Origin: Pseudomonas sp. SJZ074
GTDB taxonomy: Bacteria > Pseudomonadota > Gammaproteobacteria > Pseudomonadales > Pseudomonadaceae
NCBI RefSeq assembly: GCF_007828215.1
Contig: NZ_VIUE01000030.1
Span: 1-64,000 of the forward strand
Direction of reading: 5' to 3'
Length of the DNA: 64,000 bases
A program made the position numbers and the translations under genes. Below are positions 14,326 to 23,074 of the stretch, piece after piece. The notes beneath the pieces are model-generated. The model did no database searches. It worked only from the letters and a program-made list of their open reading frames with translations, and was not told the origin of the DNA. Positions within the stretch are counted from its first letter, which is position 1. Each line of letters begins with the position of its first letter.

Positions 14326-16044
14326 TTAGTTGCTCTTTTTGACATCGTCGTTCAGTGCAGCACTTTGCAATGCTTTTCGCGCCTGCAATTTACGCAGCAG
14401 TTGCCAGTGGGAAAGGACCGTTCTCGGGGCCCAGATCTGTGGCTCGGAGGCCTCGAAATTATCCGCCTGCTCCCGTTCGGCCACGGTGGCCTTGGCGAGC
14501 TTGAAGGCCTGCTCAAGGTCGTCGGTCTGATTCAGCGCCTGAGCGAACAAGGCATCGCCGAAATAGGTGAAGTTGGCTTCCTCGGAGCAACCGAAGGACA
14601 CCCGGTCGGCCCGTGAAGCAGTCATGACCAGGGTGCGTTCATCCTTGATCGCCGGGATGAAACCGCCGGAGTAGCAGGCCGAGATCACCACGATCTTGTC
14701 GCGGTTCTTCAGCGGTGCCAGCACCACCGCCAGTTCGTCGGCGGGCAGGTCGGCCAGTTCCATGCGTGGCTGGTCGAGCACCAGCTCATGTTCGCTGGTG
14801 CCATGGCTGGTCAGGTAGATGAAGATCAGGTCTTCCGGGCCGCTGCGTTCGGCCAGGGTGTTGGCGGCGCGGCGCAGGCTTTCGCGGGTCGCCATGGGTC
14901 GGTCGCCCAGGTGATCGCGATGATTGACCAGGCGGATCTGGCCGAACGCGCCGAAACGGCTTGCGAGCATGTTGGCGACATAGTCGGATTCGCGCAGGAA
15001 CACGCTCTGCTTGCCGTCGCCGCCCAGGGTCAGGCTGTACAGTTCCACCGCCGGTGTCGACGCCGGAATCTGCGCCAGGGCGTCATCCAGCAGACGGCCC
15101 TGGGACAGCAGGCCGAGCTCGAGTACGTCCGGGAGCAGCTTGCCATCCGCATCGCGCACCCGCTGGCCGTTGGCCCAGGTGCCGCTTTGCACCGTGCCAT
15201 CGGTCAGCACCAGGGTGCCGCGCCCGTGGTAACTGTCGTTTTCGAACTCGCCGATGTAAAAACTGCCATCGGGCAGGTTCAGGCGGCCCTGGCCGGTAAA
15301 GCGCCATTCATTGAAGCGGCCGAGGTAATGGCTGCCATCGGCGCCGATCAGCTCGCCCTTGCCAGTGAGCGCGCCGTCCTTGAACTGGCCGATCCAGACA
15401 TCGCCGTCGGCATTTTCATAGCGGCCGCGACCGTTGAGCTGGTTGTTCTTGAAGCTGCCGACATAGACATCGCCGTCGGCGCTGTTGAACGTGCCTTTGC
15501 CCTGCAACTGGCCATCGACGAAATGCCCGGTGAACTGATTGCCCGCGGCATCGAAGCGCTGGCCGTCTCCATTGGGCTTGCCATTGACGAACGGGCCCTG
15601 GTATTGGCTGCCATCGGCAAGCTCCAGGCGGCCGAGGCCTGAATAGCGGTCGGCCTTGAACTCGCCACGGTAGGTCACGCCGTTTTCCTTGAGCGTGCCT
15701 TCGCCGTCCCGGCGTCCCTGCTTGAAGCCGCCGGTATAGCTGCTGGTGGGCGTGTCGAGACGGCCCTGGCCGTGGAACAGGCCCTGCTGGAACTGGCCGC
15801 GATAGACCTCGCCATTGCTGCCGTGCCATTCCCCGACGCCATGCCATTGGCCTTTGTCGAATTGCCCGGAATACCAGCTGCCGTTGGGGTAGTCGACGCG
15901 TCCCTGGCCCTGCAACAGCCCATTTACCAGATCGCCGCGGTAGCGTCCGCCATCGGGCAGGCGTGCGTCAGGCGGCAACAGTGATTCGCCATCGCCGCAG
16001 GCGGCCAGCAACAGGGTCAAAGCCAGGGGAAAAAGTAAGCGCAT
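14326..16044 (-). CDS. C13-type caspase-fold lipoprotein with MORN repeats
   Basis: The 572-residue protein has a lipobox LLLAAC with the lipidated cysteine at C16. About twelve MORN-like repeats of 22-23 residues follow, pattern Y-x-G-x-F-x(6)-G-x-G (about 35-296). The C-terminal domain (about 335-540) matches peptidase family C13: a histidine in TSHGT (H414) and a cysteine in ISACYSGGF (C457), spaced as in legumain and GPI-transamidase-like caspase-fold proteases. The sequence indicates an exported, lipid-anchored cysteine protease or protease-like protein. The substrate is unknown, and MORN repeats may bind lipids or partners. The start follows a short signal sequence MRLLFPLALTL. Confidence is high for the domains and low for the function. 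Confidence 0.85.
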   Translation of the reverse strand: MRLLFPLALTLLLAACGDGESLLPPDARLPDGGRYRGDLVNGLLQGQGRVDYPNGSWYSGQFDKGQWHGVGEWHGSNGEVYRGQFQQGLFHGQGRLDTPTSSYTGGFKQGRRDGEGTLKENGVTYRGEFKADRYSGLGRLELADGSQYQGPFVNGKPNGDGQRFDAAGNQFTGHFVDGQLQGKGTFNSADGDVYVGSFKNNQLNGRGRYENADGDVWIGQFKDGALTGKGELIGADGSHYLGRFNEWRFTGQGRLNLPDGSFYIGEFENDSYHGRGTLVLTDGTVQSGTWANGQRVRDADGKLLPDVLELGLLSQGRLLDDALAQIPASTPAVELYSLTLGGDGKQSVFLRESDYVANMLASRFGAFGQIRLVNHRDHLGDRPMATRESLRRAANTLAERSGPEDLIFIYLTSHGTSEHELVLDQPRMELADLPADELAVVLAPLKNRDKIVVISACYSGGFIPAIKDERTLVMTASRADRVSFGCSEEANFTYFGDALFAQALNQTDDLEQAFKLAKATVAEREQADNFEASEPQIWAPRTVLSHWQLLRKLQARKALQSAALNDDVKKSN

Positions 16045-16147
16045 AACGGGATCCAGGTAATCAGGCGACGAGTATGCCGCAGCTATGCGCGATAGAACCA
16101 GAGAAGCGCTGCGAAACTGCCTGGGCGGTTTCGCATGCGTGAAGGGG

Positions 16148-16603
16148 TTACACGAAGCAGAGCGACAGGGGCTCGGCGATGTAGGCCGGCTTGTCCGAGC
16201 CTTCGATCTCCAGCGTGGCGGTGGCCTTGAGCAGCCATTGGCCGGGTTTTTTCTCGGTGGCGTCCACCAGGTCGACCTTGAGCCGGACCTTGGAATCGAC
16301 CTTCACCGGCTGGATGAAGCGCACGCTGTCCAGTCCGTAGTTGACGACCATTTTCACGCCTTCAGGCAGGATCAGGATGTCTTCCATCAACTTGGGCATC
16401 AGCGACAGCGACAGGAACCCGTGGGCGATGGTGCTGCCGAATGGCGTCTGGGCGGCCTTGACCGGATCGACGTGGATGAACTGAAAGTCGCCTGTGGCTT
16501 CGGCGAACAGGTTGATGCGGTCCTGGTCGATAGTCAGCCAGTCGGAACGTCCGAGTTCCTTGCCGACATAATCTTTGAGTGCTGCAACGGGAACATAGGG
16601 CAT
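16148..16603 (-). CDS. MaoC-like hotdog-fold dehydratase
   Basis: The 151-residue product carries the R-hydratase/MaoC hotdog signature: HVDPVKAAQTPFGSTIAHG with the catalytic Asp/His pair, then FLSLSLMP. Such enzymes hydrate trans-2-enoyl-CoA in fatty acid or PHA metabolism; the chain specificity here is unknown. I chose the ATG at 16603, which follows a clear AAGGAGAG; the longer frame has no supporting signal. It is divergent from lrgA. Confidence 0.9.
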   Translation of the reverse strand: MPYVPVAALKDYVGKELGRSDWLTIDQDRINLFAEATGDFQFIHVDPVKAAQTPFGSTIAHGFLSLSLMPKLMEDILILPEGVKMVVNYGLDSVRFIQPVKVDSKVRLKVDLVDATEKKPGQWLLKATATLEIEGSDKPAYIAEPLSLCFV

Positions 16604-16743
16604 TGAGACTCTCCTTGGTTCAACGGTTCTATCTTTGGTATGGAGCAGGTGGCCCCCGGGGAACCACTGTAGATCAACATGACGCACAGGGAAGGTCACT
16701 GACCATGCTTTTTACGAATGCCGGTCCATAGCCTGGGCGTGCT

Positions 16744-16749
16744 TATAAT
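16744..16749 (+). promoter_or_regulatory. Putative -10 box of lrgAB
   Basis: A TATAAT hexamer lies 43-48 bases upstream of the lrgA ATG, with a strong GGGGAGAGGA ribosome binding site in between. No good -35 box is visible, so the promoter may need an activator. Confidence 0.4.
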
Positions 16750-16791
16750 GCGGGCGCTTTCATTGGGTAGAGGTTGCAGGGGAGAGGACGG

Positions 16792-17160
16792 ATGTTGCTA
16801 CGGGGCCTGACCTGGCTGGTGCTGTTTCAATTGCTGGGCACCGCCATCAATCATTTGTTCTTGCCGGTGCTGCCGGGGCCGATCATCGGCCTGCTGCTGT
16901 TGCTGGGCTATTTGATCGTCCGTGGCGAAGTCGCCGAGCCATTGAGCCTGGCCGCCGGCAGCCTGCTGCGTTACCTGCCGTTGCTGCTGGTGCCGCCGGC
17001 GGTGGGAGTGATGGTCTACGCGCGGGCCATCGCCGCCGATTTCTGGGCCATCGTCGGCGCGCTGGTGTTGTCGCTGGTCCTGTCCATGGCGTTCACCGGG
17101 GTGTTGATGCAGCGCCTCGGCCGGCGTCACATCGCTGCCGTGGAGGAGGACACGCCATGA
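16792..17160 (+). CDS. lrgA: CidA/LrgA family holin-like protein
   Basis: This 122-residue inner-membrane protein has four hydrophobic segments and the family's LFLPVLPGPIIGLLLLL motif. LrgA-type proteins act with LrgB and modulate murein hydrolase activity, autolysis or organic acid export. I chose the ATG at 16792 because of the GGGGAGAGGA site before it; an upstream TTG at 16774 is not needed. It overlaps lrgB as ATGA. Confidence 0.9.
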   Translation: MLLRGLTWLVLFQLLGTAINHLFLPVLPGPIIGLLLLLGYLIVRGEVAEPLSLAAGSLLRYLPLLLVPPAVGVMVYARAIAADFWAIVGALVLSLVLSMAFTGVLMQRLGRRHIAAVEEDTP

Positions 17161-17873
17161 TCCTCGACTGGCAGGGCGCCTGGGCCTCGGTGATCCATCA
17201 TCCGCTGTTCGGCATCGGCATTACCCTGGGGGCCTATCAACTGGTGCTGGCGGCTTTCGAGAAGACCCGCTGGGTATTCCTGCAACCGGTGTTGATGTCG
17301 ATGGTGCTGCTGATCGGTGTGCTGGTCAGCTGCGGCATCACCTACGCCGAATACCGCAAGAGCACTGAAATCCTCAGCATCCTGCTGGGGCCGGCCACGG
17401 TCGCGCTGGCGGTGCCGCTGTACCTGAACCTACGGCGGATCCGGCAATTGTTCTGGCCGATCTTTACTACGCTGGTGATAGGTGGGGTGTTTGCCACCGG
17501 TTCTGCGGTGTTGCTGGGCTGGGCGTTCGGCGCCGAGCACATGATCCTGATGACCATGGCGCCCAAGTCGGTGACCTCGCCGATTGCCATGCTGGTGGCC
17601 GAGCAGATCGGCGGCGTAGCGGCCATGGCGGCGGTTTTCGTCTTGATCACCGGGGTGCTCGGGGCGATCCTGGGCCCGAGTATCCTGAGCCGGCTGGGCG
17701 TCCGCAGTCCTGAAGCCCGGGGCATGGCCCTGGGCCTGACGGCTCACGCGGTGGGGACATCGGTGGCGTTGCAGGAAAGCGAGGAGTCCGGCGCTTTTGC
17801 GGCGCTGGCGATGAGTCTGATGGGCGTGGCCACGGCGGTGCTGCTGCCGCTGGTGGTGTCGATGACGGTCTAG
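17157..17873 (+). CDS. lrgB: LrgB family protein
   Basis: The 238-residue polytopic membrane protein matches the LrgB/CidB family, including TMAPKSVTSPIAMLVAEQIGG and the C-terminal ARGMALGLTAHAVGTSVAL. It is the partner of LrgA, and the four-base overlap of the two genes supports translational coupling. Members of this family have been linked to cell-death control and to transport of pyruvate, lactate or glycolate. Confidence 0.93.
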   Translation: MILDWQGAWASVIHHPLFGIGITLGAYQLVLAAFEKTRWVFLQPVLMSMVLLIGVLVSCGITYAEYRKSTEILSILLGPATVALAVPLYLNLRRIRQLFWPIFTTLVIGGVFATGSAVLLGWAFGAEHMILMTMAPKSVTSPIAMLVAEQIGGVAAMAAVFVLITGVLGAILGPSILSRLGVRSPEARGMALGLTAHAVGTSVALQESEESGAFAALAMSLMGVATAVLLPLVVSMTV

Positions 17874-17882
17874 GAAATAGTT

Positions 17883-18473
17883 ATGAATTTGCCGCTTTTT
17901 CCGTTGAACACTGTGCTTTTTCCCGGCTGCATTCTCGATTTGCAGATATTCGAGGCGCGCTACCTCGACATGATCGGGCGCTGCATGAAAAAGGGCGAAG
18001 GGTTCGGGGTGGTGTGCATCCTGGACGGGCAGGAAGTCGGTATCGCGCCGCAAGGCTATGCACGGGTCGGCTGTGAGGCGCTGATCACCGACTTTTCCCA
18101 GCAGGACAATGGGCTGCTGGGAATTCGTGTGCTGGGCGGGCGCCGCTTTATCGTGCACGGCAGCAGTATCCAGCCCGACCAGCTCACCGTGGCCGAGGTC
18201 GAGTGGCTGGAGGATGAGCCGGAACAACCGCTGCAGGACGAGGATGCCGACCTGGTGGCGTTGCTCCAGGCCCTGGCCGAGCACCCGATGGTCGAGGCCC
18301 TGAACATGGGCACCGAGGCGACCGGTCAACAATCATTGGCCAATCAATTGGCTTACCTGCTGCCGTTCAATGAACTGGACAAGATCGATCTGCTGCAACT
18401 GGATGATCCGCAGCAGCGCCTGGACGCGATCCAGGCATTGCTCGATGAGTTGCAAGGCGAATTGTTCGCCTGA
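17883..18473 (+). CDS. Lon N-terminal (substrate-binding) domain protein
   Basis: This 196-residue protein consists of a stand-alone Lon substrate-binding domain: it begins MNLPLFPLNTVLFPGCILDLQIFEARYL and lacks the ATPase and protease parts. Such proteins are common in proteobacteria and their job is unsettled. It follows lrgB by nine bases, so it may be read from the same transcript. Confidence 0.88.
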   Translation: MNLPLFPLNTVLFPGCILDLQIFEARYLDMIGRCMKKGEGFGVVCILDGQEVGIAPQGYARVGCEALITDFSQQDNGLLGIRVLGGRRFIVHGSSIQPDQLTVAEVEWLEDEPEQPLQDEDADLVALLQALAEHPMVEALNMGTEATGQQSLANQLAYLLPFNELDKIDLLQLDDPQQRLDAIQALLDELQGELFA

Positions 18474-18486
18474 CCCAGCCGGGCTT

Positions 18487-18577
18487 CTGTGGGAGCGGGC
18501 TTGCTCGCGAATGCGGTGGGTCATCCAGCATATGTGTCGAATGACACACCGCATTCGCGAGCAAGCCCGCTCCCACA
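18487..18577. repeat. REP doublet 4 (inverted pair)
   Basis: Inverted GTGGGAGCGGGCTTGCTCGC units fill the gap between the convergent Lon-domain and DedA-PAP2 genes. It may act as a shared bidirectional 3'-end hairpin. Confidence 0.9.
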
Positions 18578-18590
18578 AGAGGCCTGGTCG

Positions 18591-19907
18591 TTAGTAGGCA
18601 TACCTCAACATCCCATGAGGCAGATGCCGCAGAGCGAAGAAACTGAACGCGGCCACCAGCGCCGGCAAGATCAGCCACCAGATTTTCGGCGGCATGGCGG
18701 GCAGTGGGGTCTGGCGTTGGCTCAACCACAGGATGGCGGCGCAGACGCAGGCGGCGAGCATCGCGCCGGCGAGGATGTCGCTGGGCCAATGGGCTCCCAG
18801 GTACACCCGGGACAAGGCAATCGCCAGCGCCGGCAGGCAGCCCAGCAGCAGCCAGGTCAGGCGCAGGCGTGGCGGTTGTCCGCGACCGGCCAGGACCGCG
18901 AGTGCCAGGAACAGCGCGAACGAGCCGGAGGCATGACCGCTGGGCATGCTGTAGCTGGTCAGTGGGTCGGTGAGGATTTCCGGACGCACGCGGGCGAAAA
19001 AGTGCTTGAAGCCGGTATTGGCCAGGGCAGTGAACAGCATCGTGGCACCGGCGAAGATTGCCTGTCGCCATTGGCGCGCCAGTAACAGCAGTCCGGTCAG
19101 CAGGGCGCTGAAGATCAGCATGAAGCGGAATTCGCCGATCAGCGTGAAGGTCACGGCGATTTCGTCCAGGGTCGGGCTGCGATGTTCCTGGACCAGGGCC
19201 ATCAACCCTTGGTCGAAGGCCGTCAGGTAGCGGAAACCGATGAACAGGCCGAGCAGGATCACCAGGCCCAGGCCGGCAATCAGCGCCGTGGCGTGTCGAT
19301 GCCGCCGCAGGCTGCTGTTGACACTCAACCCGATCATGACCGCGATGCTGCCGATGACAATGCCGGCCTGTAGCCAGAAGCCTTCGGGCAGCGGCAGGCG
19401 AATCGCTGCCCCGGTGGCCCAGCCCGGCAACAGGTACGCCACGCTCCAACCCGACGCGGCCAGCAGGCTGACGGCGGCAAAACGGGGGAAGGGCATGTCG
19501 CACATCCCGGCCACCATCGGCAGCATCGGTCGCAACGGGCCGATAAAACGCCCCACCAGCAGACTGGCGATGCCGTAGCGCTGGAAATAGCTTTCCGCCG
19601 CACTCATCCATTCCGGGTGGTGCCGCAGCCCCGGCAGGCGTCGGATGTTCTGGTGGAAGTGCCGGCCCAGGAAGTACGACACCAGATCCCCGAGCAAGCC
19701 CCCGAGCAAGCCCAGCAACAGTGTCTCGCCCAGGGACAAGGCACCACTGCCGGCCAGCACCGCGACGGCAAACAGCAGCACGGTGCCCGGTACGATCAAC
19801 CCGGCGATCGCCAGGCATTCCACGCACGCCACGATGAACACCGCCACCGCCAGCCATTGTGGGTTGGCGGCCAGCCAGCCAGTAATGCTATCGAGCCATG
19901 GGCCCAT
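18591..19907 (-). CDS. DedA-PAP2 fusion membrane phosphatase
   Basis: The 438-residue protein joins an N-terminal DedA (VTT) domain, with GLIVPGTVLLF, LVSYFLGRHF and GRFIGPLRPMLPMVAG, to a C-terminal PAP2 acid phosphatase domain. The PAP2 triad is complete: the KHFFARVRP motif, PSGHASGS and SRVYLGAHWPSD. Multiple transmembrane segments run through both halves. A lipid transporter-like domain fused to a lipid phosphatase suggests coupled translocation and dephosphorylation of a polyprenyl or phospholipid substrate, but this is inference. The C-terminal stop lies just beyond REP doublet 4. Confidence 0.92.
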   Translation of the reverse strand: MGPWLDSITGWLAANPQWLAVAVFIVACVECLAIAGLIVPGTVLLFAVAVLAGSGALSLGETLLLGLLGGLLGDLVSYFLGRHFHQNIRRLPGLRHHPEWMSAAESYFQRYGIASLLVGRFIGPLRPMLPMVAGMCDMPFPRFAAVSLLAASGWSVAYLLPGWATGAAIRLPLPEGFWLQAGIVIGSIAVMIGLSVNSSLRRHRHATALIAGLGLVILLGLFIGFRYLTAFDQGLMALVQEHRSPTLDEIAVTFTLIGEFRFMLIFSALLTGLLLLARQWRQAIFAGATMLFTALANTGFKHFFARVRPEILTDPLTSYSMPSGHASGSFALFLALAVLAGRGQPPRLRLTWLLLGCLPALAIALSRVYLGAHWPSDILAGAMLAACVCAAILWLSQRQTPLPAMPPKIWWLILPALVAAFSFFALRHLPHGMLRYAY

Positions 19908-19938
19908 AGGTACAACTCCATTGAATGTGCATTGTTAT

Positions 19939-20028
19939 TGTGGGAGCGAGCCTGCTCGCGATAGCGGTTTGTCAGTCAATATCGGATTCTACTGATCCGA
20001 CGCCATCGCGAGCAGGCTCGCTCCCACG
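19939..20028. repeat. REP doublet 5 (variant sequence)
   Basis: An inverted pair of the variant unit TGTGGGAGCGAGCCTGCTCG (GAGCCTGCTC in place of GGGCTTGCTC). Together with doublet 6, 45 bases on, it forms a cluster of four REP units upstream of the DedA-PAP2 gene. Confidence 0.88.
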
Positions 20029-20071
20029 GGGTTTCGGCGCTGAACGAAAATCTGTGGCCACCGAAAATCCA

Positions 20072-20162
20072 ATGTGGGAGCGGGCTTGCTCGCGAAGGCG
20101 GTGTGTCAGTCGACATCAATTCTGCTGACCCGACGCTTTCGCGAGCAAGCCCGCTCCCACAG
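20072..20162. repeat. REP doublet 6 (inverted pair)
   Basis: This is a standard GTGGGAGCGGGCTTGCTCGC inverted pair directly after variant doublet 5. It ends 16 bases before the stop codon of the minus-strand DNA glycosylase gene, so it may form that gene's 3' end. Confidence 0.9.
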
Positions 20163-20177
20163 GGGGCGGCGGTGTTA

Positions 20178-20858
20178 TCAAGGCAGCAAAAAATAATCGC
20201 GCCCCTCGACCTGTCCACGCCGCAAGGGGTTGCGGGTGCACCATGGTGCATAGGCGGCGTCGACGAAACGGTAGGGCAGATGCTCGTCGCGGCCCAATGG
20301 GATGCCCAGGCGGGTGGTCTGGATCACATTGACCGTCGGCACCGCCACGTCTTCCACCAACAATCGCTCGGGGTCGAAGCGTTTGGCGTCCCATTCCGGC
20401 ACCTTCAGCCCCAGGGCCTTGCAAAGCAGGGTCTGTCCGGCGCAGAGCTTCTGCGGTGTGCGTGGGCGGCTCTGGGCGTCGGGGTTGTTCAGCAGCATCT
20501 GCGCCAGGCTCTCCGGGCCGGAGATAGCGTCGACCCAGGGGTACGCCGATTTGATCAGCACCGCATTGCCCGGGCCCTGGGCGCTGAAGTTCAGCGAGTC
20601 GCCGCCCCGGGCGTAGTACATATAGATGTGGCCGCCGTCGAGGAACAGAGCCTTGCGTTTTTCGGTATAGCCCAGGGAGGCGTGGCTGCCCTTTTCGGCG
20701 AAATAGTAGGCTTCGGTCTCGATGATGCGGGCGCTGAGCCACAGGTTGCCGACCTTGTGGCGAATGACTTTGCCCAGCAGGTCCTTGGCGAGCACCTGGG
20801 CGTCGCGGTCGAAGAAGGCGTGGGGCAGGGCGTTTGGCGTATGAGGCGAATCGGTCAT
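20178..20858 (-). CDS. DNA-3-methyladenine glycosylase (AAG/MPG family)
   Basis: This 226-residue enzyme excises alkylated purines such as 3-methyladenine to start base-excision repair. The MPG family core is clear: ARIIETEAYYFAEKGSHAS with the catalytic glutamate, GGHIYMYYARGGD, GPGNAVLIKSA and the C-terminal RIG-like segment TTRLGIPLGRD. The length fits the family. It is divergent from proA. Confidence 0.93.
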   Translation of the reverse strand: MTDSPHTPNALPHAFFDRDAQVLAKDLLGKVIRHKVGNLWLSARIIETEAYYFAEKGSHASLGYTEKRKALFLDGGHIYMYYARGGDSLNFSAQGPGNAVLIKSAYPWVDAISGPESLAQMLLNNPDAQSRPRTPQKLCAGQTLLCKALGLKVPEWDAKRFDPERLLVEDVAVPTVNVIQTTRLGIPLGRDEHLPYRFVDAAYAPWCTRNPLRRGQVEGRDYFLLP

Positions 20859-21003
20859 GACAGTAGACGAACTGAGGCCAAAGGAAGGGCGATGATAGCA
20901 ATGGAAATCTTAATCGCCGCTGAACAGGTGAAATTCCTGACAGTTTTGTGCCTCCGCCGGTCACCACTGTGAGTCCATGCTGTTAGTCGAGGGTTACGAC
21001 AGC

Positions 21004-21009
21004 TATAAT
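21004..21009 (+). promoter_or_regulatory. Putative -10 box of proA
   Basis: A perfect TATAAT hexamer lies 36-41 bases upstream of the proA start codon. No clear -35 element is seen at the right distance. Confidence 0.45.
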
Positions 21010-21044
21010 CTGCCGCTTTCCTCTTCGCCAAGACCACACAGACC

Positions 21045-22316
21045 ATGACTGAGTCCGTTCTTGACTACATGACCCGCCTGGGTCACGCCGCTCGCGAAGC
21101 GTCGCGCATCATCGGCCGTGCCAGCACCGCGCAGAAAAACCGTGCCCTGCAAGCCGCCGCCAATGCGCTGGACGCCGCTCGCACCGAGTTGTCCGCCGCC
21201 AACGAGCTGGACCTGGCCGCCGGCCGGGCCAATGGCCTCGAGCCGGCCATGCTCGAGCGACTGGCGCTGACCCCGGCGCGCATCGACGGCATGATCGTCG
21301 GTCTGCGTCAGGTGGCGGCCCTGCCTGACCCGGTCGGGGCGATCCGCGACATGAGCTACCGGCCATCGGGTATCCAGGTCGGCAAGATGCGCGTGCCCCT
21401 GGGCGTGGTCGGGATCATCTACGAGTCGCGGCCGAACGTGACCATCGACGCCGCGAGCCTGTGCCTGAAGGCCGGTAACGCGACCATCCTGCGTGGCGGT
21501 TCCGAGGCGATTCATTCCAACCGTGCCATTGCCGCCTGCATCCAGCGTGGCCTGGCCGAGGCCGGGCTGCCGGCCGCCGTGGTGCAAGTGGTGGAAACCA
21601 CCGACCGCGCCGCTGTCGGCGCGCTGATCAGCATGCCCGAGTTCGTCGATGTCATCGTGCCGCGTGGTGGCAAGGGCCTGATCGAACGGGTCAGCCGCGA
21701 TGCCCGTGTACCGGTGATCAAGCATCTGGACGGCATCTGCCACGTCTACGTCAGCGCCCACGCCGAGCTGCCAAAGGCCCAGCGCATTGCCTTCAACGCC
21801 AAGACCTATCGTTACGGCATCTGCGGTGCCATGGAAACCCTGCTGGTGGACCAGGCCGTCGCCCAGGAATTCCTACCAGCGATGGCCGCTCAGTTCCGCG
21901 AAAATGGCGTCGAGCTGCGTGGCTGCGAGCGCACCCGGGCGATCATCGAGGCGGCAGAAGCCACCGAAGAGGACTGGAACACCGAATACCTGGCGCCGAT
22001 CCTGTCGATCCGCGTGGTCGACGGGTTGGATGAAGCCATCGAGCACATCAATCGTCATGGTTCGCACCACACCGATTCGATTGTCAGCGAGCACCAGGGC
22101 GAAACCCGGCGCTTCGTGACTGAAGTGGATTCGGCGTCGGTGATGATCAATACCCCGACCTGCTTCGCTGATGGCTTTGAATACGGATTGGGCGCCGAGA
22201 TCGGCATCTCTACTGATAAGCTGCACGCCCGCGGCCCGGTGGGCCTCGAAGGGCTGACCTGCGAGAAGTACATTGTGGTCGGTGATGGCCAGTTGCGCGG
22301 ACAGGAGCCGGTCTGA
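21045..22316 (+). CDS. proA: Glutamate-5-semialdehyde dehydrogenase (gamma-glutamyl phosphate reductase)
   Basis: ProA carries out the second step of proline synthesis, reducing gamma-glutamyl phosphate with NADPH. The 423-residue protein shows the family blocks KMRVPLGVVGIIYESRPNVT, ATILRGGSEAIHSN and LDGICHVYV with the catalytic cysteine at about C232. The stop codon is one base before the probable nadD start, so the two are co-transcribed. Confidence 0.97.
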   Translation: MTESVLDYMTRLGHAAREASRIIGRASTAQKNRALQAAANALDAARTELSAANELDLAAGRANGLEPAMLERLALTPARIDGMIVGLRQVAALPDPVGAIRDMSYRPSGIQVGKMRVPLGVVGIIYESRPNVTIDAASLCLKAGNATILRGGSEAIHSNRAIAACIQRGLAEAGLPAAVVQVVETTDRAAVGALISMPEFVDVIVPRGGKGLIERVSRDARVPVIKHLDGICHVYVSAHAELPKAQRIAFNAKTYRYGICGAMETLLVDQAVAQEFLPAMAAQFRENGVELRGCERTRAIIEAAEATEEDWNTEYLAPILSIRVVDGLDEAIEHINRHGSHHTDSIVSEHQGETRRFVTEVDSASVMINTPTCFADGFEYGLGAEIGISTDKLHARGPVGLEGLTCEKYIVVGDGQLRGQEPV

Positions 22317-22317
22317 C

Positions 22318-23004
22318 TTGGGCGACCTCGACCCGTCAGCCGCTGTGACGACGACAGCCCTGCCCCGGCGCATCGGTATCCTGGGCGGCACGTTCGACCC
22401 GGTGCACATCGGCCACTTGCGCGGTGCGCTGGAAGTCGCCGACGCCCTGGGCCTCGATGAGCTACGCCTGACGCCCAACGCCAGGCCGCCTCACCGGGAT
22501 ACGCCGCAGGTGTCGGCGCAGGACCGTCTGGCGATGGTCGAGTGCGCGGTGGCCGGAGTGCCGCCGCTGGTGGTGGACGCCCGCGAATTGCAGCGGGACA
22601 AACCGTCCTACTCCATTGATACCCTAGAGCTGATGCGTGCCGAAATGCCCGCCGACGCCCAGGTTTTCCTGCTTCTGGGCTGGGACGCGTTTTGCGGCCT
22701 GCCCACTTGGCACCGCTGGGAAGAGTTGCTCCAGCATTGCCACATCCTGGTGTTGCAACGCCCGGATGCCGATAGCGAGCCGCCGGATGCCTTGCGCAAC
22801 CTGCTGGCGGCGCGCTCGGTGAGCGACCCGCTGGCCCTCAAGGGGCCGAGCGGACAGATTGCATTCGTCTGGCAGACGCCGCTCGCGGTATCCGCCACCC
22901 AGATCCGTCAACTGCTGGCCAGCGGTAAGTCGGTACGTTTCCTGGTGCCCGACGCGGTCCTGGCCTACATCGATGCGCACGGGCTGTACCGTGCGTCGAA
23001 CTGA
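22318..23004 (+). CDS. nadD: Nicotinate-nucleotide adenylyltransferase
   Basis: NadD joins nicotinate mononucleotide to AMP in NAD synthesis. The nucleotidyltransferase motifs GGTFDPVHIGHL and VSATQIRQLL are both present. The start is uncertain: the frame is open back into proA, and I prefer the TTG at 22318, placed ten bases after AGGAG and just after the proA stop. That gives 228 residues; a GTG at 22345 would give 219, closer to other NadD proteins. It sits in the proA-nadD-rsfS-rlmH order common in Pseudomonas. Confidence 0.93.
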   Translation: MGDLDPSAAVTTTALPRRIGILGGTFDPVHIGHLRGALEVADALGLDELRLTPNARPPHRDTPQVSAQDRLAMVECAVAGVPPLVVDARELQRDKPSYSIDTLELMRAEMPADAQVFLLLGWDAFCGLPTWHRWEELLQHCHILVLQRPDADSEPPDALRNLLAARSVSDPLALKGPSGQIAFVWQTPLAVSATQIRQLLASGKSVRFLVPDAVLAYIDAHGLYRASN

Positions 23005-23074
23005 ACGAGGCTGCTTCAAGGCACGTGAATGCGTGTAGCGAAGCGCCCGAATATACGAGCAAAACGAGTTTTAT

